From NCBI GenBank assembly GCA_947175635.1, contig CAMWNM010000003.1, forward strand, positions 1-64,000: 64,000 nucleotides of DNA, written 5' to 3'. The notes under the pieces were generated by a model. The model saw only the letters and a program-made list of their open reading frames with translations, was not told where the DNA came from and did not search any database. This document shows, piece after piece, positions 17,083-26,933 of this stretch (its first letter is position 1; each line of letters starts with the position of its first letter). This DNA comes from an uncultured Bacteroidales bacterium. Its GTDB lineage: Bacteria; Bacteroidota; Bacteroidia; Bacteroidales; P3. The translations under genes were made by a program, and so were the position numbers.

Positions 17083-18009
17083 TTAACGCACACGTATGGT
17101 GGCACCGGCCCTGATTTTATTGCTCTTCATGCCGTTCAGCACACGTATCTGATTGACCGAGGTGCGATATTTGCGGGCAATGGAGCTGAGGGTTTCTCCG
17201 CTCTTGATCTTATGCCAACGGGCTCCTGAGGAAGAAACGCCGTAGAGGGTCTCCTTACAAACCGGAAAGCGTTCCTCCTTGAGTTTATAGGAATAAAAGT
17301 CTATGATGTACTGCGGGTCGATGGGCGCACCCAGATAACGCACTTCCAGATGGAGATGCGGCCCCTTGCTGCGCCCCGTATTACCTCCGAGCCCTATCGG
17401 ATCGCCTGATTTCACCACTTGGTTGGGATGTACCAGAAGCCGGCTCATATGCGCGTAATAGGTTTCCAGTCCGTTTTTGTGGAAAAGTATCACGATATTG
17501 CCATACGAATAGTTGCGTTGGGCGATACGCACGATGCCGTCGAAAGCCGCCCGTATCGTATCCCCTATCCGCAAGCCCACATCGGTACCGTAGTGCATCC
17601 TGCCCCAACGGAAACCGAAAGGCGAAGTGAGACGGCCACGATAAGGATGGGTATAAACACGGCCTGAATCCACCAACGAGATCCATACCGTGTCGTTCCC
17701 GTTTATCACTTCATTGGGATGCCGGTAGTGAAGCACGTTCGGATTGAAGGAGGTATAGGCGAAACTTTCGCGAAGTTGCCAGAGTTCGGAAATTTCCTCT
17801 TCCTCCAAATCTTCCAGCAAGCGACGCCGGGCGGAGGAACTGTCGTCCCTGCTTTCAAAAACCTCCAGAAATTCGATATCGGCATATGGATTGGGAATGG
17901 AGGTTATAACCGTATCCGACTGCGCTTTCAGGGAAAGCGTTCCTGACAAACAAAGGACAATCCAAACGAAGGATTGCCATAAAATATTATATTTCAATAT
18001 TTTTCTCAA
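17083..18009 (-). CDS. Secreted M23 peptidase with C-terminal LysM domain
   Basis: About 308 residues. After a signal peptide (ending LSLKAQ) and an acidic helical stretch comes a LytM/M23 domain with the zinc motifs HYGTDVG and HLHLEV, then a LysM domain (HKIKSGETLSSIARKY). It should cleave or bind peptidoglycan in the periplasm. No ATG fits. The first ATG (18120) lies upstream of the TACCTTTG promoter box, so I use the TTG at 18009, which gives a short basic start and a normal signal peptide; the TTG at 17994 is another option. Catalytic residues are intact. Confidence 0.88.
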   Translation of the reverse strand: MRKILKYNILWQSFVWIVLCLSGTLSLKAQSDTVITSIPNPYADIEFLEVFESRDDSSSARRRLLEDLEEEEISELWQLRESFAYTSFNPNVLHYRHPNEVINGNDTVWISLVDSGRVYTHPYRGRLTSPFGFRWGRMHYGTDVGLRIGDTIRAAFDGIVRIAQRNYSYGNIVILFHKNGLETYYAHMSRLLVHPNQVVKSGDPIGLGGNTGRSKGPHLHLEVRYLGAPIDPQYIIDFYSYKLKEERFPVCKETLYGVSSSGARWHKIKSGETLSSIARKYRTSVNQIRVLNGMKSNKIRAGATIRVR

Positions 18010-18041
18010 AATCCAAAAAAGTTTCGGGATGCACGGTTCCG

Positions 18042-18049
18042 CAAAGGTA
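18042..18049 (-). promoter_or_regulatory. -7 box (TACCTTTG) of the M23 peptidase gene
   Basis: A perfect TAnnTTTG match on the minus strand lies 32 bases before the TTG start at 18009. It is back-to-back with the plus-strand box at 18079. Confidence 0.55.
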
Positions 18050-18078
18050 CAAAAAACCGATTTTTCACCGATTATGGC

Positions 18079-18086
18079 TAAATTTG
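18079..18086 (+). promoter_or_regulatory. -7 box (TAAATTTG) of the BtuF-type importer operon
   Basis: A perfect TAnnTTTG match ends 5 bases before the ATG at 18092. The expected transcript start falls on or beside the start codon. I see no cobalamin riboswitch or Fur-like site in this short region. Confidence 0.55.
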
Positions 18087-18091
18087 CCTGC

Positions 18092-18931
18092 ATGAAAAAA
18101 ACGGGAACCTTCTTAATCATCCTCTTGCTGTGGGGGATTCTTTTCCATCATGCAACGGCACAGAACCGCGTGCGGATTGTATCGCTTTCTCCTTCCATCA
18201 CCGCCACATTGCAACAGTTGGGAGCCGATTCCTGCATCGTGGGGCGGACCTCTTTCTGCCCTGCCCCCCTGAACGGCGAGTCTGCCGTTACGGTCGGCAA
18301 TGTGCTTGAAATCAATATCGAAAAAATAGCGGCGCTCAAACCCGACCTTGTGTTCTGCATGGCGTTTACCAAAGCTGAAGTACAGAAACAGCTTGAACGC
18401 ATGGGGATTCGCGTCAAAGACTTCCCCACCCCTGACTCGTTCGAAGAAATCTGCAGACAGACCCGGGAAATCGGACAATTGGCCGGAAAGAAAGAGGAAG
18501 CCGACAAGATGGTGGAAAACGAAAGCGGCAAGGTGGAAGAAATCCGCCGGGAATTTGCCTCGAAAACGTCCAACCTCCCTGTCAGGACTTTTTTTCAAAT
18601 CGGAAACAACCCTATCTTTCCTGTCATAGAGGGTACCTTCATGAACGAATACCTTTCTTTTCTGGGTCTGGAGAACATCGTGAAAGAATACAAGGGCGGC
18701 GGTATCTCGCCCGAATACGTATTGGCCGGAAATCCTGAGTTGATGCTGATAAGCCGTATGTCGGGCATGGGAGAGGAGGCAGCCGCCTTTTGGAACAAAT
18801 TTCCCCAGATCCAGGCGGTGGCCCGACAGCGCGTCCTTCTGGTGGATGATACCCGCGCCTGCTGTCCCACACCGGTCTTCTTTCGGGAAACCTTGCAGTT
18901 CATCGCCGACTACCTAAAAAGTATCCGATGA
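18092..18931 (+). CDS. Periplasmic substrate-binding protein, BtuF/TroA-like
   Basis: This 279-residue protein has a type I signal peptide (residues 1-24, ending HATAQ) and a helical-backbone class III binding fold. The SLSPSITATLQQLGAD opening and LKPDLVF near residue 85 are typical of cobalamin, haem and siderophore binding proteins. It should deliver ligand to the downstream permease. It lacks a lipobox, so it is probably soluble. The start at 18092 begins the signal peptide; a longer open frame upstream reads through the promoter region. The ligand cannot be fixed, because no TonB receptor or riboswitch is adjacent. Confidence 0.88.
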   Translation: MKKTGTFLIILLLWGILFHHATAQNRVRIVSLSPSITATLQQLGADSCIVGRTSFCPAPLNGESAVTVGNVLEINIEKIAALKPDLVFCMAFTKAEVQKQLERMGIRVKDFPTPDSFEEICRQTREIGQLAGKKEEADKMVENESGKVEEIRREFASKTSNLPVRTFFQIGNNPIFPVIEGTFMNEYLSFLGLENIVKEYKGGGISPEYVLAGNPELMLISRMSGMGEEAAAFWNKFPQIQAVARQRVLLVDDTRACCPTPVFFRETLQFIADYLKSIR

Positions 18932-19914
18932 GCGAATTTTCCCGAAAAACCGCCCTCTGGATCTTAACTTTCCTACTCGCTTTGCTGTTGGGCGTGCTGG
19001 CATCCCTCTCATGGGGCGAAATGTTCATCTCCCCCCTTTCCTGGCTCTCCCTTCCCGAAGGCGGCATGGAGACAGCCATCCTCGTAGGATTGCGTCTGCC
19101 GCGCACACTTTCGGCAGTATGCATCGGCGGCATGCTGTCGCTTTCGGGCTGCCTGTTGCAGGGTTTATTCAAGAATCCGTTGGTGGAGCCCTATACACTG
19201 GGGCTTTCAGGAGGGGCATCCCTGGGGGTGGCCGCCGCCTTTGCCTGCGGGATGGGATTAACGGCAGGCACGGGGATTTTCGCCCTGACGGGTGCGGCGG
19301 CGGTGAGCCTGTTGCTGCTGCTCTATTTCCGCGTATGCCGTTCGGTAGAAAACCTGCTTTTGGCCGGCATCATGACCGGGATTCTCTGCTCGGCCGCCAC
19401 CACGCTCATCATGAGCCTCTCCTCGCCCGAAGACCTTACCCGCATCCTCTACTGGACCATGGGGTCTTTGGCCGGTTGCAGCCTGCAAGGCGCCTATCTT
19501 TTAAGCGGCTTTGCCGGCGGCGGGCTGGTGTTGGCCGTTCTGCTTTCCCAACGCATCAATATATTGGGGCTGGGACACGAAACGGCACGCAGCATGGGCG
19601 TCAACACCTCCCTGCTGATTCCGGTCCTGTTGTTGCTGACTGCACTGCTCACAGCCATCAGCGTTTCACTGGCGGGCATCGTGGGATTTGTGGGACTGGT
19701 TGTCCCCCATATCCTACGCCGGCTTGCAGGCAACGACTACCGCCGCCTCGTTCCCCTTTCGTTTCTCGGAGGCGGGCTTTTTCTTTTGCTTTGCGACTTC
19801 ATCTCCCGCATCCTCCTTTATCCGAGCCAGCTGCCGGTAGGAGTGGTGAGCGGTATCCTCGGGGGAGGATTGTTCGTATATCTGTTGCTCAAATCCCATT
19901 CAGACCCAAGATGA
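18928..19914 (+). CDS. FecCD/BtuC-type ABC transporter permease
   Basis: A 328-residue polytopic inner-membrane protein with about ten hydrophobic helices. Family stretches LRLPRTLSAVCIGGMLSLSG and NPLVEPYTLGLSGGASLG are near the N-terminus, and the coupling-helix region GIVGFVGLVVPHI is near residue 255. It is the permease for vitamin B12, haem or ferric siderophores. The start overlaps the binding-protein stop by 4 bases, and its own stop overlaps the ATPase ATG, so the three genes are tightly coupled. Confidence 0.94.
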   Translation: MSEFSRKTALWILTFLLALLLGVLASLSWGEMFISPLSWLSLPEGGMETAILVGLRLPRTLSAVCIGGMLSLSGCLLQGLFKNPLVEPYTLGLSGGASLGVAAAFACGMGLTAGTGIFALTGAAAVSLLLLLYFRVCRSVENLLLAGIMTGILCSAATTLIMSLSSPEDLTRILYWTMGSLAGCSLQGAYLLSGFAGGGLVLAVLLSQRINILGLGHETARSMGVNTSLLIPVLLLLTALLTAISVSLAGIVGFVGLVVPHILRRLAGNDYRRLVPLSFLGGGLFLLLCDFISRILLYPSQLPVGVVSGILGGGLFVYLLLKSHSDPR

Positions 19915-20705
19915 CAGACACCCTCTCCGTAGAACATCTCTCGGCTCGTTATCCGGGGGGATTCGCCTTGAAAGACATTTCCTTCTCGGCTTCCCGGCAA
20001 ACCATCACCGGTATCCTCGGCCCAAACGGTTCGGGCAAGAGCACCCTGCTCCATTCTCTTTGCCGTCTCGTTCCCGCAGAAGGAAAGGTGTGCATGAACG
20101 GAAAGGATATATGGAGCATGCGTCCGCAGGAACGCGCCAAAACGATAGCCATCGTACCGCAACATATCGAAAAATCGCCGCTGTCGCTGATGGATTTCGT
20201 ATTGACGGGCCGCACACCGCACAAAAAATGGTATCAGCTTTCTTACGAGGCAAAAGACAGAACGATTGCGGAGGAATGCCTGCAAACGGTAGGGAAAGAC
20301 ACAGGATTGGAGACCTATGATCTTTACCGGAAAAAGATGAACGAACTCAGCGGTGGCGAACGCCAATTGGCCGCTATCGCGCGGGCCTTATGCCAGCAAG
20401 CCGATGTGCTGCTGTTAGACGAGCCCACGGCCAACCTCGATCTCAGCAACCAGATTCATATCCTGAAAACCATCCGGCGCGTTGTGCTGCATAAGAAAAT
20501 GACCGGTCTGATCGTGCTGCACGACATCAATCTGGCCATCGGTTTCTGCCATCGATTCCTCTGCCTCAACCAAGGCCAGACGGCCATGCAGGGAGACATT
20601 CGGGACATTATACAGAAAGAGCGGCTTGAGGCTATCTACCACACGCCGCTCTGTATAGGCACCCACCCGCAGAAAGATACGCCGCTGGTGTTGCCCGCCT
20701 TCTGA
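19911..20705 (+). CDS. FecE/BtuD-type ABC transporter ATPase
   Basis: This 264-residue ATPase powers the importer. Walker A is GPNGSGKST (near residue 39), the signature LSGGERQLAAIARAL is near 145, Walker B is VLLLDEPTANLDL, and the H-loop is VLHDINLA. The correct start is the ATG at 19911, which overlaps the permease stop (ATGA). A longer open frame in the same phase extends upstream only because it runs antiphase through the permease gene. It is convergent with the histone-like gene, with a 6-base gap and no obvious terminator. Confidence 0.94.
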   Translation: MTDTLSVEHLSARYPGGFALKDISFSASRQTITGILGPNGSGKSTLLHSLCRLVPAEGKVCMNGKDIWSMRPQERAKTIAIVPQHIEKSPLSLMDFVLTGRTPHKKWYQLSYEAKDRTIAEECLQTVGKDTGLETYDLYRKKMNELSGGERQLAAIARALCQQADVLLLDEPTANLDLSNQIHILKTIRRVVLHKKMTGLIVLHDINLAIGFCHRFLCLNQGQTAMQGDIRDIIQKERLEAIYHTPLCIGTHPQKDTPLVLPAF

Positions 20706-20711
20706 TTCCCA

Positions 20712-21488
20712 TCATACGGGTTCCGAAGTCTCATCGGCCAAGGTGTCGGCAAGATCATTCACATCCGGATTCCCTTGGTTTTCACTTGAGGTGTCGCCTT
20801 CCACCTCTTCCATATTGGCTTCTACCGAACCGTAATCTTCCTCAAGCGCCGACATATCCACGTTCACATCCACTTTAATCAGATAATCGGCTTCCTTGGT
20901 GTATAAACCTACCGCGTAAAAACATTCTCCGCTCGGTTTGGGATAGCGCATAACCGCATCGGCATAACCCTCAGGATAACGGGCATCGAAAAGAACCTTT
21001 ATTTCAGGCGTCATTTTATCGTAACTGATAATCCGACAGAGTTTTTTACCAGCAGATGCCGTTGCGGAAGAAACAGGTTTGACCGGTTTGGCGGCCGGCT
21101 GGGCAATCGGTTTGTCCACCTGTTTGCTTGCCTTCGGTGCCGGTTTGGCAGCCGGCTGGGCTTTCTTCACCGCTGCCTTGGATACCGGTTTGGCGACCGG
21201 CCCGGCTTTCTTCGCCACTGCCTTGGATGCCGGTTTGGCGACCGGCCCGGCTTTCTTCGCCGCTGCCTTGGATGCCGGTTTGGCGACCGGCCCGGCTTTC
21301 TTCGCCACTGCCTTGGATACCGGTTTGGCGACCGGCCCGGCTTTCTTCGCCGCTACCTTGGATGCCGGTTCGGCGACCGGCTGGGCTTTCTTCGCTACAG
21401 GCTTGGATGCAGGCTTTGCAACCGGTTTGGCGGCGGTCTTGCTTGCTTTTCCTTGTGCCGCCTTGGGGGCAATCTTTTTCGTTGCCAT
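20712..21488 (-). CDS. Histone-H1-like Lys/Ala/Pro repeat protein with small C-terminal domain
   Basis: A 258-residue protein in three parts. Residues 1-143 are a basic, disordered Lys/Ala/Pro/Val tail containing six 15-residue repeats (residues 32-121, type AKKAGPVAKPASKAV), very like eukaryotic H1 tails and bacterial H1-like proteins that bind nucleic acid. Residues 144-208 form a compact domain (RIISYDKMTPEIK, GECFYAVGLYTKEADYLIKV) that I have seen only as an unnamed Bacteroidota domain. Residues 210-258 are strongly acidic. The gene is divergent from the thi operon. A nucleoid or RNA-binding role is inference from composition. Confidence 0.8.
   Translation of the reverse strand: MATKKIAPKAAQGKASKTAAKPVAKPASKPVAKKAQPVAEPASKVAAKKAGPVAKPVSKAVAKKAGPVAKPASKAAAKKAGPVAKPASKAVAKKAGPVAKPVSKAAVKKAQPAAKPAPKASKQVDKPIAQPAAKPVKPVSSATASAGKKLCRIISYDKMTPEIKVLFDARYPEGYADAVMRYPKPSGECFYAVGLYTKEADYLIKVDVNVDMSALEEDYGSVEANMEEVEGDTSSENQGNPDVNDLADTLADETSEPV
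21126..21395 (-). repeat. In-frame 45-bp coding minisatellite (six units)
   Basis: Six 45-bp units encode residues 32-121 of the H1-like protein. The central four are nearly identical at nucleotide level, and the outer two are more diverged. Because the unit is a multiple of three, gain or loss of units keeps the frame. Confidence 0.9.
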
Positions 21489-21713
21489 ATCCGTGAATAT
21501 TTACAAACGTTTTCTTGTTCCCTGTATCCTCCTATGAATCAATCACCACTATCCTTTCAAAACACTGCGGATACAAGCGAACCACCCTGCAAAAAAAAAA
21601 AAATTTCATGAGAAAAAATAGGTTTTGTAAAAAAATTGAAGAATGGCTTCAAAAAGCCTTCGGCAAAACGAGGTTTCCCAAAGAACAGTTCGACCTCCGG
21701 ATCCGGCTGTCCG

Positions 21714-21840
21714 CCCCCAAAAAAGCGTTTTGGGGGATGAGATGCAAGGCGCGCGGCGCAGACGGCGAGGGAACGTACTTCCGTACGCGACCGAACCGGC
21801 CAGACGCGCAACGATGCAGCTCGCCCCCAAAACGCTTTTT
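21714..21840 (+). ncRNA. GC-rich foldback with two competing helices
   Basis: TTTTGGGGG (21728-21736) can pair with CCCCCAAAA just upstream (21714-21722) in a small hairpin, or with a second CCCCCAAAA 90 bases downstream (21824-21832) in a long one whose arms also share GAG/CTC, TGCA and GCGCG matches. The apex is a CGTAC-TTC-CGTACG type hairpin near 21774-21787. The distal arm ends in eight T residues, like a terminator. It could be a terminator or attenuator, a structured RNA, or a repeat element. Confidence 0.4.
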
Positions 21841-21845
21841 TTTAT

Positions 21846-21853
21846 TACTTTTG
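21846..21853 (+). promoter_or_regulatory. -7 box (TACTTTTG) of the thi operon
   Basis: A perfect TAnnTTTG match lies about 20 bases before the TPP riboswitch, placing the transcript start near 21858. Confidence 0.6.
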
Positions 21854-21871
21854 CAATGGTCGAAAAGACTT

Positions 21872-21945
21872 TAACCCGGGGTGCCGAAAGGCTGAGATCA
21901 GACCCATATAACCTGATGCGGGTAATGCCGCCGTAGGGAATGTTC
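21872..21945 (+). promoter_or_regulatory. TPP riboswitch (THI element)
   Basis: The conserved blocks occur in order: GGGGTGCC, GGCTGAGATCA, ACCC, ACCTGATGCGGGTAATGCC and CGTAGGGAA. They match the pyrimidine-binding and pyrophosphate-binding arms of the thiamine pyrophosphate aptamer. No terminator stem follows before the first gene (21993), so control of translation initiation is more likely than attenuation. Confidence 0.95.
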
Positions 21946-21992
21946 TTCTGCATTTTGCTTTCCCCTGCCCTTATTCTTTGATTGAAGAAACC

Positions 21993-22598
21993 ATGTTTCG
22001 CCTTGCGATTATCACACCGCCCGAAACCCTTCGGGACGAGGAGCATACCCTTACGGCCGTCTGCCGTTTGCAGGGCGTGGAAACGCTGCACCTGCGCAAA
22101 CCCGACTGGGACTTAGCGCAGACACGGTGCTTTCTGGAAGCCCTGCCGCTTGAGACAAGACAAAAAATCCGGCTGCACGACCATTTTGAACTCCAGAAAA
22201 CCTGTTCCACGCAAGGGATTCACCTCAACGGCCGCCATCCGGCGGGCGCGGGCGATTGTCCGCAAAGCTGTTCCTGCCACAGCCTGCAGGAGGTAGAACA
22301 ACGCAAACCGGAATGCGACTATATTTTTCTCAGCCCTATCTTCAACAGCATTTCCAAACAAAGCTACAAGAGCGGATTTTCTGAAAACCAGCTCAGAGAA
22401 GCCGCTCAAAACGGCATTATCGATACCCATGTGCTGGCTTTGGGCGGTGTAGAAGCCCGCCATATCCCCTTGCTGAAACAAATCGGATTCGGCGGAGCCG
22501 CCATGATTGGCGGTATATGGAAAGAATACATGCAAAACGGCAACTTACGCGCCCTTTGCCGCAACATCGAAAAAACAGTGGACTTATGCCGCGATTAA
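21993..22598 (+). CDS. ThiE/TenI-family protein, probable thiazole tautomerase or second thiamine phosphate synthase
   Basis: A 201-residue TIM-barrel of the thiamine phosphate synthase family. It shows LHLRKPDW, IHLNGRHP, DYIFLSPIFNSISK and LALGGVEARHIPLL, but is more divergent than the ThiE encoded next. This resembles TenI, the ThiE paralogue that aromatises the thiazole product of ThiG. I infer that role because a canonical ThiE follows. I chose the ATG at 21993 with GAAGAAA upstream; a TTG 15 bases earlier is less likely. It is the first gene after the TPP riboswitch and overlaps thiE by 13 bases. Confidence 0.82.
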   Translation: MFRLAIITPPETLRDEEHTLTAVCRLQGVETLHLRKPDWDLAQTRCFLEALPLETRQKIRLHDHFELQKTCSTQGIHLNGRHPAGAGDCPQSCSCHSLQEVEQRKPECDYIFLSPIFNSISKQSYKSGFSENQLREAAQNGIIDTHVLALGGVEARHIPLLKQIGFGGAAMIGGIWKEYMQNGNLRALCRNIEKTVDLCRD

Positions 22599-23239
22599 AC
22601 GGAAAAACGCTCCCCACCGTGCAGTATATCACGCATGCCTCGGATCATTTCAGCCGGGTGGAATCGGCCCGTCTTGCCCTTGAATGCGGCTTAAGCTGGA
22701 TACAATACCGTTGCAAGGACACACTGCCCTACCCCCGCCTGCGCGAGGAAGCCTTGGCCGTGCAGACGCTTTGCCGCCGATACAACGCACTTTTCGTAGT
22801 TGATGATTTTGTGGAACTGGCCGCCGAGATAGAGGCCGACGGCGTGCATCTGGGAAAAAACGATATGCCCGTGGCGCAGGCACGGAAGAGGCTCGGCGGA
22901 AGATTCCTGATAGGAGGCACGGCCAATACCTTGGAAGACATCGAGGATATCCACACCCAAGGCGGCGATTACATCGGTCTGGGCCCTTTCCGATTCACTG
23001 CCACCAAAGAAAAACTGAGCCCGATTTTAGGCTTGGAAGGGTATCGGAGAATAATGGAAGGCATGGTTCAAAAAAGCCTGGCCCTGCCCGTTTTCGCCAT
23101 CGGCGGCATCCGTCCCGAAGACGCCGCGGCCTTGAAAAGCTGCGGCCTCTACGGCATCGCCCTCAGTTCGGCCTTATCGGGTTCTTCCCGTCCCGCGGAA
23201 GACGCCCAAGTGTTTTTGCAAACTTTCAAATCCGAATAA
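22586..23239 (+). CDS. thiE: Thiamine phosphate synthase ThiE
   Basis: This 217-residue TIM-barrel joins HMP-pyrophosphate and thiazole phosphate to give thiamine monophosphate. The motifs IQYRCKD (in place of the commoner VQLRxK), [44 protein letters not shown] and PVFAIGGI are in the normal order. The Met at 22586 overlaps the previous stop by 13 bases and begins directly before the family core; longer starts only extend into the upstream gene. Confidence 0.93.
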   Translation: MPRLNGKTLPTVQYITHASDHFSRVESARLALECGLSWIQYRCKDTLPYPRLREEALAVQTLCRRYNALFVVDDFVELAAEIEADGVHLGKNDMPVAQARKRLGGRFLIGGTANTLEDIEDIHTQGGDYIGLGPFRFTATKEKLSPILGLEGYRRIMEGMVQKSLALPVFAIGGIRPEDAAALKSCGLYGIALSSALSGSSRPAEDAQVFLQTFKSE

Positions 23240-23252
23240 AAACCGACACGAT

Positions 23253-24020
23253 ATGAAGAATCTGGTTATCGCCGGCAAGGAATTTTCCTCCCGGCTCATC
23301 ATGGGAACGGGCAAATACTGCTCCAACCAAATGATGGAAGACGCCATCAAAGCCTCAGGCGCGCAAATGGTAACGGCCGCGCTCAAACGCATCGATACCG
23401 GCAACGAGCAAGACGACATGATGGCCCACATCAAAAACTGCAAGGTTACCTTCTTACCCAACACATCCGGCGCGCGTACGGCAGAAGAAGCGATTCTGGC
23501 CGCCCAATTGGCCAAGGAAGCCTTGGGGACAAACTGGGTGAAGCTTGAAATTCATCCCGACCCTAAATATCTGCTGCCCGATCCTGTGGAAACCCTTAAG
23601 GCCGCCCGGGAACTGGTGAAACAGGGATTTGTGGTGATGCCTTACATCCAGGCCGACCCCGTGCTGTGCAAACTGCTGGAAGAAGCCGGCGTTGCCACGG
23701 TGATGCCTCTTGCGGCCCCTATCGGCAGCAACCTCGGCATCCGCAACCGAGACATGCTCGAAATCATCATCCGTCAAAGCTCGGTTCCGGTGATCATCGA
23801 TGCCGGCATCGGCCTTCCCTCTCATGCCGCCCAAGCCATGGAAATGGGTGCGGATGCGGTTATGCTCAACACCGCCACCGCCATCGCGGGCAATCCCGTA
23901 CAAATGGCCCAAGCCTTCAGACTGGCGGTGGAAGCGGGCCGTATGGCCTTTGAAGCCGAACCGGCCCAGCCCATCTTCAGTGCACAGGCAACTAGCCCGC
24001 TCACTTCGTTTTTAGGATAA
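23253..24020 (+). CDS. thiG: Thiazole synthase ThiG
   Basis: This 255-residue TIM-barrel forms the thiazole phosphate ring from DXP, dehydroglycine and ThiS thiocarboxylate. The start [12 protein letters not shown] is characteristic. The Schiff-base Lys lies in [16 protein letters not shown], and phosphate-binding loops appear in [10 protein letters not shown] and [21 protein letters not shown]. It lies 13 bases after thiE. Its sulfur donor ThiS is not encoded in this operon. Confidence 0.96.
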   Translation: MKNLVIAGKEFSSRLIMGTGKYCSNQMMEDAIKASGAQMVTAALKRIDTGNEQDDMMAHIKNCKVTFLPNTSGARTAEEAILAAQLAKEALGTNWVKLEIHPDPKYLLPDPVETLKAARELVKQGFVVMPYIQADPVLCKLLEEAGVATVMPLAAPIGSNLGIRNRDMLEIIIRQSSVPVIIDAGIGLPSHAAQAMEMGADAVMLNTATAIAGNPVQMAQAFRLAVEAGRMAFEAEPAQPIFSAQATSPLTSFLG

Positions 24021-25778
<1,758 letters not shown>

Positions 25779-25784
25779 GCCATC

Positions 25785-26930
25785 ATGTTATTTTCAGATG
25801 TTTTAAGCAACTACAGCTGGGAGGAGACGGGCAAAGGCATCTATGCCAAGACCGCCCGCGATGTGGAAAAAGCCCTCGCCAAGGCGCAGATGCCCGGCAG
25901 GGAAATAGATCTGGAAGATTTCAAGGCGCTCGTCAGCCCGGCCGCAGCCGCTCCGGCTTACCTGGAAGCCATGGCCGGATTAAGCCGTGCGGCCACGCAG
26001 AAAAAGTTCGGCAGAACCATACAGTTCTACATTCCGCTCTACCTCAGCAATGCCTGCTCCAACCACTGCATCTACTGCGGCTTCAACCACAATAACAAGT
26101 TTAACCGCGTTACGCTGAACGACCGGCAGATTCTGGAAGAATGCGCCGTACTCAAGAAAATGGGCTACGAACATATCCTCCTGCTTACCGGCGAATCCCC
26201 CAAAGAGGCCGGCATCGATTATCTGGAACACGCCATGCAGTTGGTGGCCCCCCACTTTGCCCAGATTTCGCTTGAAGTGCAGCCCATGGACACGCATGAG
26301 TACGAACGCCTGCGAAAAAGTGGCCTGCACGCGGTGTATGTGTATCAGGAAACCTACAACCGCGAACGCTACGGCTTTTACCATCCGGCCGGCATGAAGC
26401 GCAACTATGCGTGGCGGCTCAACACCCAAGACCGATTGGGATTGGCCAACGTGAACAAAATCGGACTGGGTGCGCTGCTGGGATTGGAAGACTGGCGTAT
26501 CGAGGCCTTTTGTATGGCCCTTCACCTCAAGCACCTGCAAAAAACCTATTGGCGTTCCAAATACTGCGTGGCCTTTCCGCGCATGCGGCCGCACGAAGGA
26601 GAGGGATTCCAGCCGCAGCATGTGGTCTCGGACAGAGAGTTCGCCCAGATGATATGGGCATTCCGTATTCTGGACGATGATGTAGAGATGTCGCTCACCA
26701 CACGGGAAAGCGAAGATTTCCGCAACCACATGATCTCGCTCGGCATCACATCCATCAGCGCCGGCTCGCAAACCGATCCCGGCGGCTATGCCCATCCCAA
26801 CAAGGAAACCGCCCAGTTTGAAGTGAACGACAGCCGATCGCCCGAAGCGATGAAAAAGGCCATTGCCGACCAAGGCTATGAAGTGGTATGGAAAGACTGG
26901 GACAAGGTGTACGACTGCCCTAAAGCGTAA
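25785..26930 (+). CDS. thiH: Tyrosine lyase ThiH (2-iminoacetate synthase)
   Basis: This 381-residue radical SAM enzyme splits tyrosine to dehydroglycine and p-cresol for the thiazole ring. The cluster motif Cys91-x3-Cys95-x2-Cys98 (CSNHCIYCGF) is clear, followed by HILLLTGESP and the C-terminal BATS-like region. ThiH, in contrast to the oxygen-dependent glycine oxidase ThiO, points to anaerobic growth. The gene is 6 bases after thiC and 3 before thiF. Confidence 0.95.
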   Translation: MLFSDVLSNYSWEETGKGIYAKTARDVEKALAKAQMPGREIDLEDFKALVSPAAAAPAYLEAMAGLSRAATQKKFGRTIQFYIPLYLSNACSNHCIYCGFNHNNKFNRVTLNDRQILEECAVLKKMGYEHILLLTGESPKEAGIDYLEHAMQLVAPHFAQISLEVQPMDTHEYERLRKSGLHAVYVYQETYNRERYGFYHPAGMKRNYAWRLNTQDRLGLANVNKIGLGALLGLEDWRIEAFCMALHLKHLQKTYWRSKYCVAFPRMRPHEGEGFQPQHVVSDREFAQMIWAFRILDDDVEMSLTTRESEDFRNHMISLGITSISAGSQTDPGGYAHPNKETAQFEVNDSRSPEAMKKAIADQGYEVVWKDWDKVYDCPKA

Positions 26931-26933
26931 GCC

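Larger units (their letters stand above)
21489..21871. other. 383-bp non-coding region with foldback and thi promoter
   Basis: This gap between the divergent H1-like gene and the thi operon holds, in order: the H1-like gene leader (no clear -7 box), an A-run at 21591-21603, about 100 bases without recognisable features, a GC-rich foldback (21714-21840) and the thi promoter box (21846-21853). Open frames here have no plausible coding character. Confidence 0.6.

Noticed and set aside
19011-19910. An N-terminal extension of 300 codons on the ABC ATPase
   Set aside because: It runs through the permease gene in another frame. The family start and the ATGA overlap put the true start at 19911.
18092-20705. 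A firm call of vitamin B12 importer (btuFCD)
   Set aside because: The same folds serve haem and siderophores, and no cobalamin riboswitch or TonB receptor is adjacent, so the substrate is left open.
21126-21395. A CRISPR array
   Set aside because: The 45-bp units are directly joined with no spacers and encode an in-frame protein repeat.
21515-21874. Small open frames in the H1-like/thi gap as possible thiS or leader peptide
   Set aside because: None ends in GG, none has a ThiS-like sequence, and they run through the structured foldback.
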